From NCBI GenBank assembly GCA_030066195.1, contig JASJCB010000089.1, positions 1 to 43,102 on the forward strand: 43,102 bases of DNA, in the 5' to 3' direction. Every line of letters starts with the position of its first letter. Positions within the stretch are counted from its first letter, which is position 1. Shown piece after piece: positions 33,427 through 42,114 of this stretch. A model generated the notes under the pieces. It was not told the origin of the DNA, ran no database searches, and saw only the letters and a program-made list of their open reading frames with translations. A program made the translations under genes and the position numbers. The DNA is from Acidobacteriota bacterium (lineage in GTDB: Bacteria > Acidobacteriota > Holophagae > Acanthopleuribacterales > Acanthopleuribacteraceae).

Positions 33427-33438
33427 GTGTTCCCCTTG

Positions 33439-34113
33439 TCAGTCGCAGGTTTCCGGTTCCAGGATGGTCCAGAAGTAATCGCCGCGGTAGCCGGCCTCTT
33501 CGAACAGTGCTTCCCATTGTTGCGGCATGCAGTATGTTCTTGCGGTGAGGACCCAGGCTTCGAAGAGTTCTTTCTCTTTCGGGTCGCGGTAGGCGTCTAC
33601 TTGGACGAAACAGTTCTCGGGCTGCTTACATACTCGGGTGATTTCCCGAAGGGACCGAATACAATCGTCTCGGTCCAGGTTGTGGATGGTGTTGATGGCG
33701 AAGACCGCGTCGAAAAAGTTGTCGGGCCAGGGCAGTGCTTTGGCGTTGCCCCAACGCAAACGGTTGACAACCTCGGGTTTGGCGTGTTGCAGGGCATAAT
33801 TCGATATGTCCAGGCCCCAAACGTCCAGACCGGGGACCACCTGCATCAGGTCATGCACCAGGAAACCCTTGGCGCAACCCACATCCAGTACGCGTTGACC
33901 TGACACCAGGTTGTACCTGTCCCGCGCGGTTTCCGCCACGGCGACCCATCTGCCGTCGTAGACATAGCCGCCGTAGCCCTGTTCGCGAGGACCGTCGAAA
34001 TAAGCCTCGCCGAACTGGGAGGAAATGCGCCGGTTGAATTCTTTATTGACCAGGCGCGAGGGTACATTGCGGCGGATGTTGGGTACGGTTTGCAATAGGT
34101 TGAACAGAGGCAT
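33439..34113 (-). CDS. Class I SAM-dependent methyltransferase
   Basis: A 224-residue methyltransferase with motif I VLDVGCAKGFLVHDL, then VWGLDISNYALQHA and WGNAKALPWPDNFFDAVFAI, typical of the Methyltransf_11 group. It is not closely similar to the neighbouring methyltransferase, so two different positions may be methylated. ATG 34113 abuts the TAA of the upstream SDR gene. The substrate is inferred from the sugar operon. Confidence 0.85.
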   Translation of the reverse strand: MPLFNLLQTVPNIRRNVPSRLVNKEFNRRISSQFGEAYFDGPREQGYGGYVYDGRWVAVAETARDRYNLVSGQRVLDVGCAKGFLVHDLMQVVPGLDVWGLDISNYALQHAKPEVVNRLRWGNAKALPWPDNFFDAVFAINTIHNLDRDDCIRSLREITRVCKQPENCFVQVDAYRDPKEKELFEAWVLTARTYCMPQQWEALFEEAGYRGDYFWTILEPETCD

Positions 34114-34989
34114 TTACAGGCTTCCCTCATGGGCTTTTTTCAGGCCGGTTTCCAGGGGCGTGAAGACATAACCCGGAAAGGCCCGATGCAGAGCAGTGAT
34201 GTCGAAGCTGCGATGGGTGGCCGGCATCTTGCGCGGGGTGGGGCATACTTCCACGTTTCCGTCGAATTGGGCGGCCACCAGTCGAGCCACCGTGCCGAAG
34301 TCGGTCGAGCTGCCGCCTGCCACATTCAGCATGCCGGTGCTCCGGTTTTCCAGCACCAGTTTGGTGATTTCGGCGATGTCGTCGATGTAGATGTGGTCCC
34401 GCGTTTCCTCGCCCTCGCCGCCGATGACGATCTTGCCTTCCTTGGCGGCCTGGCGGCGAAACCGGTTGGGGCCGTAGGAATTGTGTGAGTCGTCCGCGCC
34501 GTAGACCAGCGTGGGCCGCAGAATACAGAGTTGATCGCCGAGCGTTTGTTGCAGCATCAGTTCGCGGCTTCGGTGCATGGCGCCGTAAAGGTCGGCGGGC
34601 GCGGCGGCGGATGTCTCGTTGACGGGACCGGAGCCAAGCGGGTAAACCGCGTCCGAACTGAAGTAGATCACGTGGGCCGGTTTCTGTTCGGCCAGGTAGG
34701 CGCACAGGTTTTCGATCATCTTCAGGTTGGCCATGAAGGTATCGATGCCGCGACCGCGATCGGGCGTCAACGCCGAGAAGATGACCAGGCTGTCGTCCTC
34801 GCGTAAGGTGCTTTTCAGTTTGTCCACGGCGTCATCGGCTGTCAGGTCAAGGTCGGCGGAAGACAGCGGCAGCGTCTCCATGGATGATTCCTTCAGCAGT
34901 TTTGTCAGCGCCTTGCCGAAGAAACCGTTGCCGCCCAACATGACGACGCGGTCGGGGTTGCGCGGTTCTTTATTCTGATGTGTCAGCAT
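34114..34989 (-). CDS. SDR-family NAD(P)-dependent sugar reductase/epimerase with atypical active site
   Basis: A 291-residue extended SDR enzyme. The Rossmann motif is VVMLGGNGFFGKALTKLL (GGNGFFG at 19-25). The active-site Ser is in YFSSDAVYPLGSG, and the usual Y-x3-K is YGAMH (Y135, H139), so the catalytic lysine is replaced by histidine. RPTLVYGADDS and DHIYIDDIAEITKLVLE are standard later blocks. It resembles RmlD/epimerase-type sugar enzymes. ATG 34989 is chosen over a TTG at 35001 because GGAGA lies 7 nt upstream. It overlaps the preceding gene by 20 bp. Confidence 0.8.
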   Translation of the reverse strand: MLTHQNKEPRNPDRVVMLGGNGFFGKALTKLLKESSMETLPLSSADLDLTADDAVDKLKSTLREDDSLVIFSALTPDRGRGIDTFMANLKMIENLCAYLAEQKPAHVIYFSSDAVYPLGSGPVNETSAAAPADLYGAMHRSRELMLQQTLGDQLCILRPTLVYGADDSHNSYGPNRFRRQAAKEGKIVIGGEGEETRDHIYIDDIAEITKLVLENRSTGMLNVAGGSSTDFGTVARLVAAQFDGNVEVCPTPRKMPATHRSFDITALHRAFPGYVFTPLETGLKKAHEGSL

Positions 34990-36265
34990 GTGATTCTCCA
35001 ATGGGCGAGCCCAGGGTGAAATAGGTAAGGCCTTCCGCTTCGCAGGCGGTTTTGGACAGGACGCGATACGGGTCGATGACCACGGCGCCCTTCATGGCGC
35101 GGCATATGTCCGCCGGTGGTACATTCTTGAATTGCGGCCAGGGGGTCATGATCGCCAGAACATCGGCGCCTGAGCAGGCAGTCAGGGCGTCGGCGTGTTC
35201 TTCCAGTTTCCGGCCTTGAACAGCAGCGGCTTTGACCACCGGGTCGAAGACGCTTAGCCGGTAACGGTCCAGATGTTGGATCAGTTCCAACGACGGCGAG
35301 TTCTTGGTGGAGTGGGTGTTCTGTTTGTAGGCCAACCCCCAAACCGCGATTGTCGGGTCGGGCATGCGATTGAAAACATGTTGGTGCAGCAGCCGCAGGA
35401 CCCAGTTCTTGCGGTAACCGCTGTTGGCAGTCCAGGCGCGAACGATGTTGCCGTCCGTGCCGTAGCGATCGGCCAGGCTGATGACCGTGTTCAGATCGCG
35501 CTCCAGGTTGCCGCCGGCGATGCCCAGGCCGGGGGAGAGGTAGGCGTGCGGGCCGATGCGCTTGTCCTTCTTCAGTGCGGGTACGATTTCCGACCAGTCG
35601 GCGCCCAGGTGCTCGCAGAGTTCGGCCAGGGTGTTGGCGACGCTGATGGACGCCACCAGGCAGCAGTTGATCGAGATCTTGGCCAACTCGGCGCTTTCGT
35701 AACGCATGGGCAGCAGCGGGCAATCAAACGTCCGCAGATAATCCTCGAAAGGGGAGGGGAGGGGAGAGGTGGGGTCGGTGCAGCCGATGATGAAACGCTC
35801 GGGTTGCAATGCTCGTTCCACGGCACGTCCGAAGATCAGGGTTTCCACCTGGTAGAACAGGGGCCGGCCCGCTTTCAGTTTTAAATCGCGGGTAAAACCC
35901 GGCGGCACCTGACTGAGGACGACCATGATGATATCGGCCGGTATCGCCTCATCGACTCGCTCGATCAAGGCGTTGATTTGCGTCAGGTCACTATTGCCGC
36001 TATTGTCCGTGGGTACGTCCGGGGCGATGTAGACCAGGGGACAGGAAGCCAATTCGGAAACCTCGGCTGTGAACTGAAGCCGGCCGGCGTGTTCGCCCAT
36101 CAGCCGCTCAAGATCGGGCTCGACCACGTGCGGACGACCGTCGGCCAACTGAACGATGAGATCCTTGTCTTCATCGAAGCAACATACGGTGTAACCCTTG
36201 GCGGCCGAGGCCACCGCGCTGTTCAGGCCCAGATGGGTCATTCCGGCAAAACCGATTCGGCTCAT
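34970..36265 (-). CDS. UDP-glucose/GDP-mannose dehydrogenase relative lacking the catalytic Cys
   Basis: A 431-residue protein with the three-domain layout of nucleotide-sugar dehydrogenases. The N-terminal dinucleotide site is RIGFAGMTHLGLNSAVAS, a degenerate form of G-x-G-x-x-G. VPTDNSGNSDL and SQVPPGFTRDLK follow, then the central AELAKISINCC, which keeps K196 and N200. The usual GFGGSCFPKD loop reads GIAGGNLERD (248-257), without cysteine. GLAYKQNTHSTKNSPSLELI matches the C-terminal domain. Two-step oxidation to a uronate normally needs that Cys, so a different reaction is likely. ATG 36265 has GAGGACGG upstream and overlaps the oxidoreductase stop by 4 bp. Confidence 0.82.
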   Translation of the reverse strand: MSRIGFAGMTHLGLNSAVASAAKGYTVCCFDEDKDLIVQLADGRPHVVEPDLERLMGEHAGRLQFTAEVSELASCPLVYIAPDVPTDNSGNSDLTQINALIERVDEAIPADIIMVVLSQVPPGFTRDLKLKAGRPLFYQVETLIFGRAVERALQPERFIIGCTDPTSPLPSPFEDYLRTFDCPLLPMRYESAELAKISINCCLVASISVANTLAELCEHLGADWSEIVPALKKDKRIGPHAYLSPGLGIAGGNLERDLNTVISLADRYGTDGNIVRAWTANSGYRKNWVLRLLHQHVFNRMPDPTIAVWGLAYKQNTHSTKNSPSLELIQHLDRYRLSVFDPVVKAAAVQGRKLEEHADALTACSGADVLAIMTPWPQFKNVPPADICRAMKGAVVIDPYRVLSKTACEAEGLTYFTLGSPIGESHADTSE

Positions 36266-37191
36266 TTGCTACCGTCCTCGGTGAGTTCCCGGCTCAATCG
36301 GGCCAGGACCTCGTTGATCCACATGTCATTTATTATATTACCTTCACCGCTTTCGCAGAGCTTTTTAAAGTGGGCGTATTCCAGGGCCCAGGTGGGATCC
36401 GGCTGAACCAGCGTGGTGGTTTGTTCGTCGGGGCGACCCGAGGGTAACTTGCGGTCACGTAGGGTAAAGGTGGACGGTCCCCATTTGCACAGGGATTGGA
36501 TGTGGGCGCTGCCCTTTTCGGCCAGAATGTCGGCATAGAAATGATTGCGCCAACTGAGCAGGGTCATCTCCAGATGAATCGCAAGACCGCCCGCCTGCAT
36601 GCCGAAGGCGCAGAAGTCGGGCGCACGATTCTCGAAGCAATCGGCCTGATAGATACGGAAGTCGCCCTGTGGTTTTCCAGTCCAGAACAGCAGCGTGTCC
36701 AACAGGTGCGAACCCAGATCGGGAAGCACGCCCGCGCCCTGGTCCCGCCAGGCGGAATCGCGCACCAGGCGGGCCGTACCGTTGCCGTAGAACATGCGCA
36801 ACGTGTACAGCTTGCCCAGCCGTCCTTCCTCGATCACTCGTTGCATGGCCGCAAAGTGGGGCTCGAAGCGATGGTTGTAAGCGGTGTAACAGGTCACGCC
36901 GCCGGTTTCGGCCAGATTGTTGAGTTCCTGAAGTTGCGCCGGGTCGGCGGTCAGGAGCGGCTTTTCTACCAGCACGTGCTTTTTGTTGCCCAGCAGGTAG
37001 CGTAGCAGCTCGATTTTGGCCTCATCCGGTGTGCAGACCAGCGCCGCGTCGTAGTCGGTCAACGGCACATCCGACACGTGTTTGAACGGTGCTTCCTCGT
37101 TGAAGGGATCGACCACGGCAACGCATTCGTCACCGGCAATCTCGAGGCGTTTTCGGCCCTGTACGCCAAGGCCCAGGATGATGACACGCAA
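36262..37191 (-). CDS. Gfo/Idh/MocA-family sugar oxidoreductase
   Basis: A 309-residue NAD(P)-dependent oxidoreductase. The TTG at 37191 begins LRVIILGLGVQGRKRLEI (Rossmann motif). It is 1 bp past the upstream stop and preceded by GGAG at 9 nt; the longer open frame would add 57 implausible residues inside the preceding gene. YDAALVCTPDEAKIELLRYLL and KHVLVEKPLLT contain the family's EKP motif with the catalytic lysine, and CYTAYNHRFEPHFAAM is the substrate-side helix. Such enzymes oxidise or reduce sugar carbons, often C3. It is placed amid heptose genes. Confidence 0.82.
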   Translation of the reverse strand: MRVIILGLGVQGRKRLEIAGDECVAVVDPFNEEAPFKHVSDVPLTDYDAALVCTPDEAKIELLRYLLGNKKHVLVEKPLLTADPAQLQELNNLAETGGVTCYTAYNHRFEPHFAAMQRVIEEGRLGKLYTLRMFYGNGTARLVRDSAWRDQGAGVLPDLGSHLLDTLLFWTGKPQGDFRIYQADCFENRAPDFCAFGMQAGGLAIHLEMTLLSWRNHFYADILAEKGSAHIQSLCKWGPSTFTLRDRKLPSGRPDEQTTTLVQPDPTWALEYAHFKKLCESGEGNIINDMWINEVLARLSRELTEDGSK

Positions 37192-37192
37192 T

Positions 37193-38767
37193 CTAACTGT
37201 CTCCGGCGGGTTTCTTGGAAAAGCGGACGTTGCACGAGACCTTGGCGAGGCGCCCCTCCACCGAGGCCGGGGTGACCACCCGGTTACCGTCGTATTCGCA
37301 CTCCAAACCGGCGGCGACGCTGCCCAGAATACTGGCGATGACCTCGTTGCCCTTACCGGCAATCATGGCCAGCGAGGCATAGGAGAGCAAGGCGTCTCCG
37401 GCGCCCACGGGATCGACCACCTTGTCGGCGAAGCTGTCCACGGAAACGATGGTGCGCGGGTCGTCCGGCGGCGCGGTTCGGTAGGTCAAGATGCCCCGAT
37501 CGCCCAGTTTCAGGATCAGGGTTTTGCACCGGGCTCGAGCAAACAGTTCGGTAGCCAGCGGGCGGACCACGCTGTCCTGGTCGCCCAGGGCAAAGCGCGC
37601 CTCGCGTTCGTTGGGCGTAATCAGGTCGAATTCCTGGAACTCGAGGATATTGCCCCAACGGCTGGCCACCTGGCTGTCGGCCACTCTGAAGGAGCCCTCG
37701 GGAACGGCGGCGATCAGGTCGTTGATGGTGTGCTTGTTGAAAATGCCGTGGCGGAAGTCGCTGAAGACCACGATGTCGGCCTGATGATCGCGTAACTGTT
37801 CGGCCAGGCGCTGTACGGTCTTATTGGAAATGGGCCGGTTGTCCAGCGTGTCTACTTTCAGTAGTCGGTAATCTTCGGCCACAATGGCGTTTTTGTTGGT
37901 AGTCGGTCGGGTGCTGTCCATGATGGGCAGCAGCTTCACGCCGCTTTCGGCCAGGTCGTCCAGGACAAAGCGACCCATTTCGTCTTCGCCCAAGACGGTG
38001 GAGAATGTGACCTCGGCGCCCGCGGCCTGAAAATGCTTGGCCACGATGCCCGCGCCGCCCACGAAATCGGTTTTCTCCTCGAAGCGCACGCTCATGGTGG
38101 GCGTCTTGGTCATGCCGCCGATCATGGTGCACCGAGTGAAGCTGTCCACGATGGTGTCGCCGAGGATGTGCACTTTGATACCCTTGAAGTTGGCGATGGT
38201 GTTGCGCAGGTCGTCGAAGGTCAGGCCTTCCTGCTGCATTAACACCATTAACTTCTCGGTACTGATATTGGGCGGCGCCGTCTCGATAAATCGGGAAGAG
38301 GAGTAGACCACGTCCCCGGGCGTAAAGATCATCTCGCCGCCGTAGGTTTCCAGGGTATCCATCTCCTCGCGCGTTTTGGGAGGGATGTGGCCCTCCACGT
38401 ACTCATAACCCTTGGCGAAGAAATCCGGTTGCAGGCGCTTCAGGTTCTCGATGGGCGTGGCGTTGCGGTCGATGATGACGTAATCCACCATTTCGAAGGC
38501 GGACAGGTTGAAGGCGCGCAGGGTCTCGGGTACATAGGGTCTCAGGTCGGCCTTGGTCACGTGCTGATCGCAGGTCAGGCTGGCGATGAGAATATCGGCC
38601 TTGCTCTTGGCGTAGAGCAGGTGACGCACATGACCCGGGTGCACCACGTCGAAGGTGCCGTGGCACATGATGACCTTCTTCTTACGCGGTCGCGGGCCGA
38701 TAGCGGCGGTCAGTTCGTCCAGGGTTTTGATTTTCGGGGAGTCGAGGTTGTTTCCGTCTTGATGCAT
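37193..38767 (-). CDS. Bifunctional heptose-phosphate nucleotidyltransferase/kinase, domains in reversed order
   Basis: A 524-residue fusion. Residues about 30-160 are a cytidylyltransferase-like domain with CHGTFDVVHPGHVRHL (GTFD 37-40, HPGH 43-46), as in RfaE2. Residues about 200-510 are a PfkB/ribokinase-like domain as in RfaE1: VHILGDTIVDSFTR, DFVGGAGIVAKHFQAAGAEV and DPVGAGDALLSYA with catalytic D458. E. coli HldE has kinase first and nucleotidyltransferase second; here the order is swapped. The predicted product is an NDP-heptose (ADP in the HldE pathway) made from heptose 7-phosphate with the GmhB phosphatase. Nucleotide and sugar specificity are not certain. The start has TTAGGTAG before ATG 38767. 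Confidence 0.88.
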   Translation of the reverse strand: MHQDGNNLDSPKIKTLDELTAAIGPRPRKKKVIMCHGTFDVVHPGHVRHLLYAKSKADILIASLTCDQHVTKADLRPYVPETLRAFNLSAFEMVDYVIIDRNATPIENLKRLQPDFFAKGYEYVEGHIPPKTREEMDTLETYGGEMIFTPGDVVYSSSRFIETAPPNISTEKLMVLMQQEGLTFDDLRNTIANFKGIKVHILGDTIVDSFTRCTMIGGMTKTPTMSVRFEEKTDFVGGAGIVAKHFQAAGAEVTFSTVLGEDEMGRFVLDDLAESGVKLLPIMDSTRPTTNKNAIVAEDYRLLKVDTLDNRPISNKTVQRLAEQLRDHQADIVVFSDFRHGIFNKHTINDLIAAVPEGSFRVADSQVASRWGNILEFQEFDLITPNEREARFALGDQDSVVRPLATELFARARCKTLILKLGDRGILTYRTAPPDDPRTIVSVDSFADKVVDPVGAGDALLSYASLAMIAGKGNEVIASILGSVAAGLECEYDGNRVVTPASVEGRLAKVSCNVRFSKKPAGDS

Positions 38768-38771
38768 CTAC

Positions 38772-39767
38772 CTAATCATCCTGCATGTATTGGAACCAGG
38801 TTTTGGTTGCCCCGGCGATGCTTTCCACATCCCAAAGCGGCGCCTGGCGCCAATATTCGATATTTTCCAGGACCAGAGCCACACCGTCCTCGAAGCTGAG
38901 TTGCGGTTCCCAACTAAGCTCCGTGCGAATCCGAGTGATATCGGCCCAGGTGCAGTCCGGTTCCCCCGGCCGCTTGGGAATGTTCACGGTGTCGCATTCC
39001 AGCAACGCGGCCAGTTTGTTGACCGTTTGCGGGTTGCCCGCGCCCACGTTGTAGCAGCGGCCGGTGATGTCCGTGTCAGCGGCCGCGTAGAAGGCGCGCG
39101 CCACATCGGTAACATAGAGAAAGTCGCGGCTCTGCGTGCCGTCGCCCACGATGGTCAAGGGTTTGCCCGCCAGTTTCTGCCGTAGAAAGACGCCGAACAC
39201 GGCGCCGTAGGCCCCCGACGTGCGCGAACGCGTGCCGTAGGCATTGAAGATACGGATGGAATTCACCGGCAGGCCGTAGACCTTGTGCCAGTGAAACACC
39301 GCCTGCTCTCCCTGGTATTTGGACAGGGCATAGGGATACTTGGGGTCGATGGGGTGGTCCTCGGTGGTCGGTGTCGCGGCCAGACCGTAACAGGAGGACG
39401 AAGCCGCGTATACAAACTTCTCGACTCCGGCCGCGCGGGCGCATTCCAATACCTGAACCGTGCCCATGACGTTGACGGACATATACTCCAGCGGTCTTTC
39501 GATAGACGGCACGATATCGCCGATGCCCGCGAAGTGGAAGACCAACTTTGCGTCTTTGAAGACCGGTTCGCCGGGTTGAAGTTCGCGGAGATCTCGCTGG
39601 TGAAAGCTGAGGTCGGCGTTGTCCTTGTGATGGGTCAGATTATCCAATCGGCCGCCGGTCAGGTTGTCGATGACGGCTACACGGAAACCCTCGTCCAGCA
39701 GCAAATCGACCATGTGGCTGCCGATAAACCCGGCGCCGCCGGTGACCACGGCAAGCGGCTTGCCCAT
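38772..39767 (-). CDS. NAD-dependent nucleotide-sugar epimerase/dehydratase
   Basis: A 331-residue extended SDR. VVTGGAGFIGSHMVDLLL binds NAD, AASSSCYGL supplies the active-site Ser, and YPYALSKYQGEQ is an intact Y-x3-K. NAYGTRSRTSGAYGAVFGVF and GDGTQSRDFLYVTDVARAF are typical of UDP-glucose 4-epimerase/WbpP-like enzymes. Acting on the NDP-heptose is inferred from the operon. It overlaps the upstream gene by 1 bp (TGATG) and lies 4 bp before the fusion kinase gene. Confidence 0.88.
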   Translation of the reverse strand: MGKPLAVVTGGAGFIGSHMVDLLLDEGFRVAVIDNLTGGRLDNLTHHKDNADLSFHQRDLRELQPGEPVFKDAKLVFHFAGIGDIVPSIERPLEYMSVNVMGTVQVLECARAAGVEKFVYAASSSCYGLAATPTTEDHPIDPKYPYALSKYQGEQAVFHWHKVYGLPVNSIRIFNAYGTRSRTSGAYGAVFGVFLRQKLAGKPLTIVGDGTQSRDFLYVTDVARAFYAAADTDITGRCYNVGAGNPQTVNKLAALLECDTVNIPKRPGEPDCTWADITRIRTELSWEPQLSFEDGVALVLENIEYWRQAPLWDVESIAGATKTWFQYMQDD

Positions 39768-40774
39768 CAGCGTGCTCCTATCTTTTTCATGGTGCGCACG
39801 TTGAAGTAGCGGTCGTCATCGAAACTGTCGGGAAGCAGGCCTTCCCGAAACGCCTTGCACAGGTCGCGCACCGCGTCTTCCACGGAGAGAGTGGGCGTGA
39901 AACCAAGCACCTGCTTCACCTTGTCCGAGTTGATGTGGTAAGAGCGAATGTCATCGGTAGGCTCTATGCCGATAGGGATATCACCTTTCTCCGGAAACTC
40001 TTCCATGACCACCTTTCGAACCGCCCCGGCGATGTCCATCATGCTCTGGTTTTCATAGCCGCAGTTGAAGATCTGGTCGGCGATCACCTCATCCGGCGCA
40101 TTCAGGAGGGCCACGCACAAGTTGGCGTAATCCTGGATATGTAGGTTGGGCCGCAACTGACTGCCGCCGAAGACGCGAATCTTGTTCTTGTTGACCGCGT
40201 AGTTGGTCAGAATGTTCACCGAAACGTCGAGGCGCTGGCGGGGACCGTAGCCACAGACGGTAGCGGGCCGGTAGACCACGCCGACGAAGTTCTCGTCCGT
40301 ATGTTTGAACAGCAAAGGCTCGCACATGCCCTTGTATTTGTTGTAGAGCGTGAGCGGCACCAGGGGGTGGTCCTCGCGCACATCGGGTTCCTCGCTGACG
40401 CCGTAGACCGAACTGGTGGAGGCGTAGATAAAACGCTTCACGCTCTGCCGCTTGGCGGCAATGACCATGGGTTCGAAGGCGTCCAGGTTGACCGAGGTGG
40501 ACAGCGCCTCGTCCAACACGAAACTGGCGTCGTTGGAAATGCAGGCCAGGTGCAGCACGGCGTCCGCGCCTTGCATGGCCTCCTCCAGTTTCGGCGTGTC
40601 ACGGATGTCACCCTGGAGGACGGTCAGTTTGGGGTGATCCAGGGGCAGGTGCTCCTTGCCATAGTACAGGATATCGTAGACGGTGATCCGGTGACCCAGA
40701 TCCAGCAACTTGGGGACCAGAATGCTGCCGCAATAACCGGCCCCACCGGTGATCAGGATGTGCTCGAATTTCAA
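39767..40774 (-). CDS. NAD-dependent nucleotide-sugar epimerase/dehydratase
   Basis: A 335-residue extended SDR, only distantly like its neighbour. It begins LKFEHILITGGAGYCGSILV from TTG 40774, which has AAGGGG 8 nt upstream; a second TTG at 40816 would add 14 residues without an SD. STSSVYGVSEEPDVREDHPL and LYNKYKGMCE give the Ser and Y-x3-K. VYRPATVCGYGPRQRLDVSVN and RPNLHIQDYANLCVALL are seen in NDP-sugar epimerases of surface-sugar clusters. The product is unknown. Confidence 0.86.
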   Translation of the reverse strand: MKFEHILITGGAGYCGSILVPKLLDLGHRITVYDILYYGKEHLPLDHPKLTVLQGDIRDTPKLEEAMQGADAVLHLACISNDASFVLDEALSTSVNLDAFEPMVIAAKRQSVKRFIYASTSSVYGVSEEPDVREDHPLVPLTLYNKYKGMCEPLLFKHTDENFVGVVYRPATVCGYGPRQRLDVSVNILTNYAVNKNKIRVFGGSQLRPNLHIQDYANLCVALLNAPDEVIADQIFNCGYENQSMMDIAGAVRKVVMEEFPEKGDIPIGIEPTDDIRSYHINSDKVKQVLGFTPTLSVEDAVRDLCKAFREGLLPDSFDDDRYFNVRTMKKIGAR

Positions 40775-40825
40775 AACGGAACCCCTTCGGTTTGTGGTGT
40801 GATGCCGCGGCTTCAAATGGGAAGC

Positions 40826-41557
40826 TCAGTCCAACTTAATGCGATAACCGGCGCTTGCCGCATCCGTGTAGAACATCTTAACGGTCTCCAGGGAAAACGC
40901 CTCAAGGTCTTTCTGGTAAAGTTCCAGCTTTTTCAGCAGACCGGCGGTGACCGTGATGATGTCGCAGCCGGTTTCGTCCGCCTGGTAGATATTCAGCACC
41001 TCGCGCGGGCTTGCCCATAGCAGTTCGGTGCCGGTGTGGGCACGCACCATTTCGGCGGCCCGGCGCATGTGGGGCATTGGATCGCGGCCGGTGTCGGCGA
41101 TACGCCCGGCGAACACGGAGACGATGGCGGGCGTGGCCGGGTTCAGGGCCGCCAATACGGCCTCCACCTGCTGTAGGCTGAAGATCGCTGTGACGTTGAT
41201 GCTGATACCCGCGTCAGAGAGTTCCTTCAGGATGGGCCCGGTGAATTCGCCCTTGGTGTTGGTGACCGGTATCTTCACGTTCACATTGTCGCCCCAGGAG
41301 GCGATGGTGCGCGCTTGAGCCGCCATGTCATCCAACTCGTCGGCGAAGACTTCGAAGGAGATGGGCCGTTCGGTAATCACCGTCAACACCCTTCTGGCGA
41401 AGGCTTCGTAATCAGCCACACCGGCCTTGCGCATAAGCGTGGGGTTGGTGGTAAAGCCCTTGATCAGCGGATGCTTGCTCCAGTGGACGATGTCGTCATA
41501 GTCGGCGCCGTCCGCAAAGATTTTCAGCTTGAGGTCGGGAGAGGTCATGGTGTTCAC
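40826..41557 (-). CDS. Transaldolase / fructose-6-phosphate-aldolase family
   Basis: A 243-residue TIM-barrel aldolase. KGFTTNPTLMRKAG is the family opening, NVNVKIPVTN holds the Schiff-base lysine K95, and VSVFAGRIADTGRDPM is the phosphate-binding loop. Its size suits the short transaldolase/FSA group. In this operon it could supply sedoheptulose 7-phosphate, the precursor taken by the GmhA-like isomerase. The GTG at 41557 overlaps the phosphatase stop (GTGA) and has GGAG upstream; an ATG three codons later is also possible. Confidence 0.9.
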   Translation of the reverse strand: MNTMTSPDLKLKIFADGADYDDIVHWSKHPLIKGFTTNPTLMRKAGVADYEAFARRVLTVITERPISFEVFADELDDMAAQARTIASWGDNVNVKIPVTNTKGEFTGPILKELSDAGISINVTAIFSLQQVEAVLAALNPATPAIVSVFAGRIADTGRDPMPHMRRAAEMVRAHTGTELLWASPREVLNIYQADETGCDIITVTAGLLKKLELYQKDLEAFSLETVKMFYTDAASAGYRIKLD

Positions 41558-42114
41558 CTGTGCTCCAAAGGATGGCCGGCCGTAATCTGACGGGCGGCCT
41601 GATAGAGGTCGTCAACGGTTCGATAGGCTCCCTCGGGTCGGGCTTCCTTATAATCATAGTCAACAAAATAGCAGGCGCAACCGGCGCGTTGACCGGCCAG
41701 GATATCGCGCCAACGATCACCGACCATGTAACTTCGGGTCAGGTCGATGTGGTGTTGTTCGGCCGCCTGTAGCAGCATGCCGGGCTTTGGTTTGCGACAG
41801 GAACAGTCGTCGGCGTCCACGTGGAAACAAGCCAGGATGTCGTCCAAGGGCAACAAGTCGCGTAACCTGGCGTGCATGGCTTCGACATTCGTCGCGGTTT
41901 GTTTGCCGGTGCGCACATCCGGCTGATTGGTCACCACCACCAGTTGAAACCCGGCTTCTTTCAGAAGGGTACAGGCCTCGGCCACGCCGTCGATCAGTTG
42001 AAAATCCTCAACCCGATCGGGGGGATAAGATTTGCCGTTACGAATGGTGGGTTGGTTGATCACCCCGTCCCGGTCAAGGAAAACGGCGCGATTCGGGGAG
42101 GCGCCGGCTACCAC
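41554..42114 (-). CDS. gmhB: Heptose bisphosphate phosphatase, GmhB-like HAD
   Basis: A 186-residue HAD-IIIA phosphatase. AVFLDRDGVINQPTIR carries the nucleophile and acid/base aspartates (D14, D16). VVVTNQPDV is HAD motif II. CFHVDADDCSCRKPKPGM is the C-x-H...C-x-C zinc loop typical of GmhB. YMVGDRWRDILAGQRAGC is motif IV. It should remove the 7-phosphate (or 1/7 variant) of heptose 1,7-bisphosphate. The start is GTG 42114 with AAGG at 7 nt, overlapping the isomerase stop by 7 bp; a TTG at 42162 would add 16 residues. Confidence 0.87.
   Translation of the reverse strand: MVAGASPNRAVFLDRDGVINQPTIRNGKSYPPDRVEDFQLIDGVAEACTLLKEAGFQLVVVTNQPDVRTGKQTATNVEAMHARLRDLLPLDDILACFHVDADDCSCRKPKPGMLLQAAEQHHIDLTRSYMVGDRWRDILAGQRAGCACYFVDYDYKEARPEGAYRTVDDLYQAARQITAGHPLEHR

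Noticed and set aside
37192..37362. 57-residue N-terminal extension of the Gfo/Idh oxidoreductase
   Set aside because: It overlaps the end of the kinase fusion gene; the Rossmann motif starts at the TTG at 37191, which has a good SD.
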